DNA of 64,000 bases. Source: Candidatus Sumerlaea chitinivorans (GTDB lineage: Bacteria > Sumerlaeota > Sumerlaeia > Sumerlaeales > Sumerlaeaceae). Below the pieces are notes generated by a model. It saw only the letters and a list, made by a program, of their open reading frames with translations, made no database searches and had not been told where the DNA came from. This document shows, one piece after another, positions 57,997 to 64,000 of this stretch. Each line of letters starts with the position of its first letter. Position 1 is the stretch's first letter. Location of the stretch: assembly GCA_003290465.1 (NCBI GenBank), contig CP030759.1, positions 124,001 through 188,000 of the forward strand, written 5' to 3'. A program made the position numbers and the translations under genes.

Positions 57997-59414
57997 GGTT
58001 TTAGCGTTTCCTTCTTAGTTGCCGGTCCAAGTATGTACAAATCCCCAGTGCGGTGAATCACCGGACGAACTCCCGTCTCGCCCTCTCTGAGCAACTGCCG
58101 TGCAAGTTGGATGAAGGTTTCGCGCTCGAGTCCGTGCGGTGATTGAAAATCCATAAAGACGTAGTCGCTTGCCTCCAAACGGCGGGGATCAAGGGGCTTT
58201 GCTCCGAGACGCGCTGGTGTGACTCCCCATAGACCGAATTGAATGGCCACGGGGGCATCGCGCGGGAGCAGCTCGCGTGCGACTTCCAGTCGGTACCAAT
58301 CTCGCGCAGTGACCTCGAACGGCCAGCGGCGATAACCGTCCGTTCGCGTAGGAAGCAGCCATTGGATGAGTGCTCCGAGGCACACGAGTATTGCTACCAG
58401 CCTTGACCATGACTTTGAGTGACGACCTGCCCACGCTTGCACACGCCACATGCCTTCCACCGTCGCAAGCGCAAGATAAGGCAGAAAGGGGTAGGAGTAG
58501 TAATACAGGAGTTGGCGGAGAAAAGGGAAACTTGCCAGAAGCAAGGGCGTAGGAATTAGGGTCAGCCAAAACAAGCGACCGGCGACAAGCGGTAGGCAAA
58601 GGAATGACGCATAGAGCGTCGCAAGCGTCCAAAGAGTGTCGATGCCCAGCCTGCCTTTCTGAACCCGTGGCAGATATTCAAGAAATCCGCGGCCAGTGAA
58701 ATGAGCAAAGCCAACAACTGCGCAGAACGCGGCAAGCGCTACGAAGGCGCTCAATGCTGCCAGCCGCAGGTACCACACGCGGTTTCTTGGGTTAGTCGTG
58801 AGGAACGCTTCTAACACAGCCCATGCAACAATCCACAGTCCGCCGTCTTCTCGCACCGCCGCTGCAAGCAACGCGAAAAGAACACCCGCCGGACGCAAGG
58901 CCCAAGCCATCGTGCACAACGCGAAGAGGACGTAGAAAGCCTCAAAGTGGTTTGCGAGCTCAAGTGAACCCGTAAAGTGATTGCTGAGAAAGAGGAGGAC
59001 GATGAGTGGCCGCAACGGCGGCGCTAAACCTCGCCGCTCAGACAAACGGTGCAGAGGGAGCGCGCAGAGGGCGATAGCTGCGACGTACGATAGTACTAAT
59101 GGAATTGGGTAGTTGCTGAGGAGCGGCAGCCACACCAGTAGCAGCAAAAAGGGAGTAAAATGATAGGCGAAGTGGTTGGTGCCGGTCATGGGGGAGAGCA
59201 TGAAGTGACCGTGCAACGTGTTAAGGAGGCAGTACCAGATGTTGCCCACGTCCGCGAGATACCACCGCGAGGTCACAAACTGAGTGTAGGCAATCCAGGC
59301 CATCCAGAGAAAAGCGATGAGGCCGATGCCCGCACTTACAGCGCGCGCCAACTGATGCTGCAGAGTCCCTTCCTTCCCGCCGGCACTTTCTCCCGAGATG
59401 GTGGCAAAGCTCAT
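57993..59414 (-). CDS. DUF2079 multi-helix membrane protein
   Basis: 473 residues with about ten helices. The pattern DVGNIWYCLLNTLHGHF, HFAYHFTPFLLL and VREDGGLWIVAW is typical of DUF2079 membrane proteins, which look like polyprenyl-phosphate-dependent glycosyltransferases. It overlaps both neighbours by four bases, so all three are made together. The substrate is unknown. Confidence 0.82.
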   Translation of the reverse strand: MSFATISGESAGGKEGTLQHQLARAVSAGIGLIAFLWMAWIAYTQFVTSRWYLADVGNIWYCLLNTLHGHFMLSPMTGTNHFAYHFTPFLLLLVWLPLLSNYPIPLVLSYVAAIALCALPLHRLSERRGLAPPLRPLIVLLFLSNHFTGSLELANHFEAFYVLFALCTMAWALRPAGVLFALLAAAVREDGGLWIVAWAVLEAFLTTNPRNRVWYLRLAALSAFVALAAFCAVVGFAHFTGRGFLEYLPRVQKGRLGIDTLWTLATLYASFLCLPLVAGRLFWLTLIPTPLLLASFPFLRQLLYYYSYPFLPYLALATVEGMWRVQAWAGRHSKSWSRLVAILVCLGALIQWLLPTRTDGYRRWPFEVTARDWYRLEVARELLPRDAPVAIQFGLWGVTPARLGAKPLDPRRLEASDYVFMDFQSPHGLERETFIQLARQLLREGETGVRPVIHRTGDLYILGPATKKETLKP

Positions 59415-61108
59415 GGCTGGACTCTTCCTAAAATGGCATCTTGGTACTCAAGAAGTACGGGACCCGTAACTCCTGTCAGGCTTGTTTGAAGATCCTGCCA
59501 GTATTTGCGGTTGGTCAATATTGCCGTGATCCCCGCCTTCTGCAGAAGCTCGCGGCTGGGTGCTTTGCGGAATGCGTCGACGAGCTCTTGTTTTGCTTGA
59601 ACATACGGAGTGTTGAAGAAGTGGCACAGGAGTCCGTTGTGGTGCGTGAAAACAGGCAACAAGTACTGAGTTCCGGCACCCACAAATAAGGGGGCGCTTA
59701 CGATCATGATTGTTTCCGTGGTGGGCAAGGCTTCGAGATGTTTCAGAAGTTCCATCTCCTCCTTGACGGGCGCAAACACCAACGAGGCCTGCGGAAGCCG
59801 AGGAATCACGCGCAAGCTCCAGATGAGGTTGTCAGGCATGTGAAGAAAAAAGAGAATCGCCGCCACCACTACGCCGCGGCGAGCGAGGCCGGCCTCTCGC
59901 CATTTCGTATTCCACACATGAAGGGAGCTTACTGACAAAATGACCAAAGGCATGGCCAGATAGCCATGCGAGAAATGGAGCGGTTGCATCGAGGGGAGAA
60001 AGGGGAGCAGCTTATCATGCAGATTCAGGAAAAGTGAAATCCCCAGCCAGATCACCACGAAACGCACTTCTGGCCGCTCACTCCAATCTTGGCGAAACTG
60101 CGGACTTCGGAAATAACCGAATGGCAGGAGGAGGAAGGCTCCGTAGGCCCATAGCATGCGCTCGGGGAGCATGATCGCCCCAAAACCCCGCATCTGCTCC
60201 AGCGTCGAAACATGTTCGGGAAACCGGGACAGGAAAACGCCATAGTAACCCACAAAGGTGAGCCCGATGAGCGCGTTCGCAACCAGAGCGCTGAGGGGGA
60301 TAGAGCGACGCTGCCACCATTCAAGCGCAAGCCAAGCGCCCACGATCAAATTCAACTGAAGGCCTGTGTACGGGTGCGACCACCAAGTCAGGAAGAGCGC
60401 GATCGTGCCTACCACCCACTTGCGCGATAGAAAACCGAGGACACTCACGAAGAACAAAATGTGATAAAGGACTTCCGGCGAGTAGAACAAGTTGCGAAAC
60501 AGCGTCACATGCCAATCACCGTAACCGGATTCAGCCCAGAAAAACTCGGTCAAGTACATGTGGCGAACCCATGCAAAAAAGCCCTCTTGGACAGGTCGGT
60601 TTGAATCCAGCAAAAGATAATCCACGATGGTATTGATGCCTCCCCCCAGCCAAGCGAAGCCGCCCGAGCAGAGGAGTGCAGCTGCACCCCATCCAGTGAG
60701 TGAGTCACGTGGGTGAATTCTGCGATAAATGGCCGCAGCGAGCAGGAGCATGAGAGGCCCAAACAGAATCCGGATTGCTCCATCAATCGCCGTGAATGAA
60801 ATCCCCGTAAGACGCCAAAACCATCCGATTAGTAGAAAGCAGAAGTGAGAGTAGATGCGGGGGCTATTGGGATCATTGGAATAGGGATTCGCGTAAAACA
60901 CGCCGTTGCCACGTTCAAAAGTCTCCCGGGCGCATGCGTAGTACACCGGTTGATCGAGCTGCACGAAACCAGCATAGGCACGGGTGGGTGGCAAGAACCA
61001 CGCTTGAAGTGGAATCGAGACGGCGAAAATCAGTCCCAGGGTGACCGCAAACGTTTCTGGCCACCAAATGCTTAGCCAAGAGCAGAGTTTGTTCTTAGTC
61101 AGTGCCAT
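59411..61108 (-). CDS. Polytopic membrane protein, possible glycosyltransferase
   Basis: 565 residues with about eleven helices and a soluble C-terminal part (about 455-565) ending in a domain with alternating strands and helices (IMIVSAPLFVG, AGITAILTNRKYW). The layout resembles GT-C-fold proteins such as those next to DUF2079 genes, but I do not recognise a family. First gene of the coupled unit with the DUF2079 protein and the exporter permease. Confidence 0.62.
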   Translation of the reverse strand: MALTKNKLCSWLSIWWPETFAVTLGLIFAVSIPLQAWFLPPTRAYAGFVQLDQPVYYACARETFERGNGVFYANPYSNDPNSPRIYSHFCFLLIGWFWRLTGISFTAIDGAIRILFGPLMLLLAAAIYRRIHPRDSLTGWGAAALLCSGGFAWLGGGINTIVDYLLLDSNRPVQEGFFAWVRHMYLTEFFWAESGYGDWHVTLFRNLFYSPEVLYHILFFVSVLGFLSRKWVVGTIALFLTWWSHPYTGLQLNLIVGAWLALEWWQRRSIPLSALVANALIGLTFVGYYGVFLSRFPEHVSTLEQMRGFGAIMLPERMLWAYGAFLLLPFGYFRSPQFRQDWSERPEVRFVVIWLGISLFLNLHDKLLPFLPSMQPLHFSHGYLAMPLVILSVSSLHVWNTKWREAGLARRGVVVAAILFFLHMPDNLIWSLRVIPRLPQASLVFAPVKEEMELLKHLEALPTTETIMIVSAPLFVGAGTQYLLPVFTHHNGLLCHFFNTPYVQAKQELVDAFRKAPSRELLQKAGITAILTNRKYWQDLQTSLTGVTGPVLLEYQDAILGRVQP

Positions 61109-61329
61109 ATATGCGAAACCAGAACGAGAAGAGAGCCATAACTGTCACGCCGAAAACAGCGATGGCCGTAGATGGAGCGGCGCGCAAACAATGAGTTTCT
61201 CCTTCATTGCCCGCAAACGGCGGAGCGAACCGAGATGATTCGTTGATCCAGAGGACCGACTAAATGCGCCGTAGGTTTCAGCAGCTTTCCGCTCGCTTTT
61301 TTTCGTGGAATTGAGGCGTACCTCGGCGA

Positions 61330-61884
61330 ATGCTTACTGCCATGAGAATCTTGGGCATTGACCCCGGGCTTGCGCACACCGGGTTCGCAGTCATCGACTT
61401 CGACGGGCAGGCAAGCCGCTTGCTTGCGGCCGGCCAAATCACGACGCCGGCAGAACTCCCGTTGCCCCAGCGGCTCAAACAGATCCATGACGGCCTGGTG
61501 GCGGTCATTCAAGAATGGTCCCCAGACGTTGCAGCGCTCGAAAACCTTTACTTCTGTACGAACGTGCGAACAGCCATCTCCGTTGCGCAAGGCCGCGGCG
61601 TCGCCATTCTCTCGACTGCCCAAGCAAACATCCCTCTTGCGGAATATTCCCCCCTCGAAATCAAGCTCGCCGTTGCGGGCTATGGAAAGGCCACCAAGCA
61701 GCAAATCCAGAAAATGGTGAAAACGATTCTGAATCTCGAATCGGTTCCAGCAAGTGACCATGTGGCCGATTCGATGGCGGTGGCGTTGTGCCACGCGCAT
61801 TCCCAGCGCTATCAAAACATGATCATTGCGTCGGGTGTAGAGCAGGGCGTGTTGCCACGACGCCGGAAGAGTCGGCGGAGATAG
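61330..61884 (+). CDS. ruvC: Holliday junction resolvase RuvC
   Basis: 184 residues. Cuts Holliday junctions after branch migration by RuvAB. Acidic metal ligands are in RILGIDPGLAHTG, AALENLYF and DHVADSMAVALCH. Complete length. Two ATG codons, 61330 and 61342, are possible; the second gives the usual MRILGIDPG start. ruvA and ruvB are not adjacent. hemW follows by 13 bases. Confidence 0.95.
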   Translation: MLTAMRILGIDPGLAHTGFAVIDFDGQASRLLAAGQITTPAELPLPQRLKQIHDGLVAVIQEWSPDVAALENLYFCTNVRTAISVAQGRGVAILSTAQANIPLAEYSPLEIKLAVAGYGKATKQQIQKMVKTILNLESVPASDHVADSMAVALCHAHSQRYQNMIIASGVEQGVLPRRRKSRRR

Positions 61885-61897
61885 TTGTCGCCCGGAC

Positions 61898-63040
61898 ATG
61901 GAACACTACGTTTACATTCACGTGCCGTTTTGTGAGAAGCGGTGTCCCTATTGTGATTTTTTCAAGTTGGAAGCTGGGCCTCAGGCTGCAGTGTTCGCCG
62001 ATGAGTGGCTCGATCTCATCGCTAAGGAGATCCAGTTGCTGGAGGTGATAGGGGACATCGCAAGAAGCAACCCCGTCGCTACAATCTACTTCGGCGGAGG
62101 AACTCCAAGTTTGATCTCCGCCCACAAGATGCACCACTTTCTTCAATGGTTTCGCGAGCACTTCGCATGGGCCAGCGACATCGAAGTCACGGTGGAAATG
62201 CAGCCGGGAACTGCGGACGAGCAAAAGATTGCGGAGTATGTTGCGGCAGGGGTCAATCGCTTCTCCATCGGCGCCCAAACATTCAATCCAGCGTTGCTTG
62301 CCCGACTCGAACGTCGTCACACTGTTGAGCAAACGTTTGAGCTCATCCGCCTTGCCAAGAAATATGCCTCGACCTCCATTGACCTGATATGTGCGCTGCC
62401 CGGGCAAACATTGGCCATGTGGCAACAAGAGCTGGAGACTCTGCTTTCATGGGAGGTGCCTCATGTTAGCGTCTACGAGCTCACCTTTTACCGCGGCACG
62501 CGTCTGGGCGAAGCGTTTGAGCGGGGCGACGTCCGACAAAGTGAGGAGGACTTACGCATTGCGATCTTCGAAGCGACTGCCGAGAAGCTCACACGGGCGG
62601 GATATGAGCACTACGAAATTTCAAATTTTGCTCAGCCGAGTAAAAGAAGTCGCCACAATGTGAACTATTGGCGGCTTGGCAACTACGTTGGTCTCGGAGC
62701 CGGTGCCCACTCGTTCCTTTTTCCGCACCGCTATCTAAATCCTAATAATGTCACGGCCTATCGTGAGTCCATTGAGAAGGGGATTTTGCCGAGGGTGCTC
62801 ACCGATCCACGCGACCGCGACGTCCTGCTCATGGAGAATCTTCAGATGGCTCTGCGGCTGCGCGAAGGAGTGTCGCGAACCGATTTTGAGCAACGCTTTG
62901 GCGTGGATCCTGTTGAATGGCTGAAGCCGAAACTCGAAGTGCTCAGGGAAACTGGTTTCGCTGATTGGGATGAGACGCGTTGTTGGCTTACCTTTGCTGG
63001 ATGGCTGCGGTTTGATTCCATTCTGGGCTACCTTGCATAA
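61898..63040 (+). CDS. hemW: HemW, radical SAM heme chaperone
   Basis: 380 residues. The 4Fe-4S ligands C12, C16 and C19 lie in FCEKRCPYCDF; IYFGGGTPSLIS and RFSIGAQTFNP are typical of the HemN/HemW group. The short length and lack of the long N-terminal HemN part indicate the heme-trafficking HemW rather than coproporphyrinogen dehydrogenase. ATG start, co-transcribed with ruvC. Confidence 0.93.
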   Translation: MEHYVYIHVPFCEKRCPYCDFFKLEAGPQAAVFADEWLDLIAKEIQLLEVIGDIARSNPVATIYFGGGTPSLISAHKMHHFLQWFREHFAWASDIEVTVEMQPGTADEQKIAEYVAAGVNRFSIGAQTFNPALLARLERRHTVEQTFELIRLAKKYASTSIDLICALPGQTLAMWQQELETLLSWEVPHVSVYELTFYRGTRLGEAFERGDVRQSEEDLRIAIFEATAEKLTRAGYEHYEISNFAQPSKRSRHNVNYWRLGNYVGLGAGAHSFLFPHRYLNPNNVTAYRESIEKGILPRVLTDPRDRDVLLMENLQMALRLREGVSRTDFEQRFGVDPVEWLKPKLEVLRETGFADWDETRCWLTFAGWLRFDSILGYLA

Positions 63041-63155
63041 TGGAGCACTCGCGACGGAGAAATGGGCTGCCGCCGCTCAGGTCCTAACGCGACTCCTCAC
63101 GAGAAGCCGACGCGACAATAAAAAGATATCATGTTACAGTAGCACGGCGAAGTTG

Positions 63156-64000
63156 CTACGTTTTGCTACCAGCCGTCTGGGTGAGTCGTTCACGTGCGTA
63201 CTGCTTGAGCTCAGCCAATGCTTCTGGGGTGATTGCTCCTGAAGCCCACCAGTAAATGGAGTTGTTTTGGAGGAGGGGTTCGTCAGCAATTGGGAGCTCC
63301 GTCGCGCTCACGGCACGCTGCCATTCTTCTGTGCGTGGGATAGGCGAAAACTCTGCAAGTCGAGGTTCCCCGCCATGCTCGATCACAAAATCGATGGTGT
63401 CGCGGACTTCCTGAAGTGTTTGGCCTGGCACAGCGCACAAAATGTAAACACCGATTTGCTCGCGACGAAATCCAACTGCCAGCAAGTTGCGCATTGCTGT
63501 AACAAAGTGGTGTGGGCCGATACGCCTATTCCATTGTTTGAGTCGCTCGTGATTGGCCGTTTCCAAACTCACTCGAATGGTCTCGAAACCCATGCGCTTG
63601 AGTGCTTCCGCAACGGCGGGCGTGATCATGTGCGCAAACAGGCTATTCGGCGCATGGTAGCGAGCGCGTACTTTCCGACGTTCAAGCTCCTCAGCGATTT
63701 TCTCGAAGTGGGTCTCGTGATTCAGGAGCAAGGCATCGTCGTAGAAAGCGATGTCCTCGGCGCCAAGCTCGCGCACTAAAAACTCAATCTCATCGGCGAC
63801 ACGTTGGGGGGATTTCGCACGCCACTTTGGCACGAGTTGGCCACTGGCACAGTAGGTGCACCGGTACGGACATCCACGCGAGGTTTCCACCGCAGCAGCG
63901 GATGTAGAAGTCATCAGCTCCCACGCCGGAAAGGGAAGTGTGTCAAGGTTCTCGCAGGCCGACGCTGCCCCCAAGCGAGCACGCGCCGAAGCTTTGGTGC
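63156..64000 (-). CDS. Radical SAM protein, C-terminal part (start outside window)
   Basis: Open frame running through the right edge; at least 281 residues are visible. Radical SAM ligands in SRGCPYRCTYCASG, then AEDIAFYDDALL and GFETIRVSLETANHERLK. This style (B12-binding domain ahead of the radical SAM core) is common, but the N-terminus is outside the window. Substrate unknown. A TTG at 63974 is not the true start. It converges with hemW over 115 bases. Confidence 0.85.
   Translation of the reverse strand, partial: TKASARARLGAASACENLDTLPFPAWELMTSTSAAAVETSRGCPYRCTYCASGQLVPKWRAKSPQRVADEIEFLVRELGAEDIAFYDDALLLNHETHFEKIAEELERRKVRARYHAPNSLFAHMITPAVAEALKRMGFETIRVSLETANHERLKQWNRRIGPHHFVTAMRNLLAVGFRREQIGVYILCAVPGQTLQEVRDTIDFVIEHGGEPRLAEFSPIPRTEEWQRAVSATELPIADEPLLQNNSIYWWASGAITPEALAELKQYARERLTQTAGSKT

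Overview
The window comes from a Gram-negative, probably deep-branching bacterium with moderately high GC. Lipid-anchored proteins and the lipoprotein acyltransferase Lnt point to an outer membrane. A sigma-54 activator, an MglA-type small GTPase with a roadblock partner, a multiheme nitrite reductase, and secreted enzymes carrying golvesin/Xly-type beta-sandwich modules fit a lineage of the Sumerlaeota / PVC-like kind better than a well-known phylum. The phylum is an inference; the 23S rRNA in this window could settle it.

Layout. 1-3.3 kb: RNase R (cut by the window edge), a radical SAM protein, tRNA-Glu and tRNA-Gly. 3.4-6 kb (minus): secreted trypsin-like protease, FKBP isomerase, lone ABC-3 metal permease. 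6.1-11.4 kb: signal peptidase I, an Lrp/AsnC regulator with a PLP aminotransferase, aldehyde dehydrogenase (minus), a small hot-dog-like protein and YqeY. 11.4-13.5 kb: nrfHA, ammonia-forming nitrite reductase of the CxxCH type, with a perfect FNR-type box upstream. 13.7-16.5 kb (minus): glycosyltransferase and methyltransferase pair. 16.6-17.8 kb: MglA-like GTPase plus roadblock protein. 18.3-20.4 kb: secreted polysaccharide deacetylase with three golvesin-like modules. 20.4-22 kb: a possible structured RNA, a small secreted protein and a cytidylate-kinase-like protein.

22-27.4 kb holds a partial F-type ATP synthase operon: atpZ, an in-frame atpI-atpB fusion, atpE, atpF, atpH, a DinB-like gene, atpA. 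The gamma, beta and epsilon genes are not here. Stem-loops flank atpE, and a bidirectional terminator closes the operon. 27.7-35.8 kb (minus) carries an amidase with a golvesin-like module, a divergent FKBP lipoprotein, a DUF6259-type glycosidase, a DUF2851 protein and a beta-propeller/thioredoxin-like fusion.

35.8-39.6 kb is a 23S-5S rRNA unit with a structured leader, a boxA-like site and a long processing stem; no 16S gene is linked to it. A DUF2703 metal-binding-like gene starts 24 bases after the 5S gene. 40-49.4 kb: dprA, fmt, yceD, a zinc-ribbon protein, a sigma-54 response regulator with an altered GAFTGA loop, and a 2-hydroxyacid dehydrogenase. 49.5-61.1 kb (minus): lnt, folD, a UbiA-family prenyltransferase, hemC, a DUF3352-like protein, and three translationally coupled membrane proteins. 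61.3-64 kb: ruvC, hemW and a radical SAM gene cut by the right edge.

Most genes are housekeeping or envelope functions. I found no phage, insertion sequence, CRISPR array or recognisable defence system. The most unusual features are the ATP synthase operon structure, the unlinked 23S-5S unit and the FNR-box nrfHA operon.
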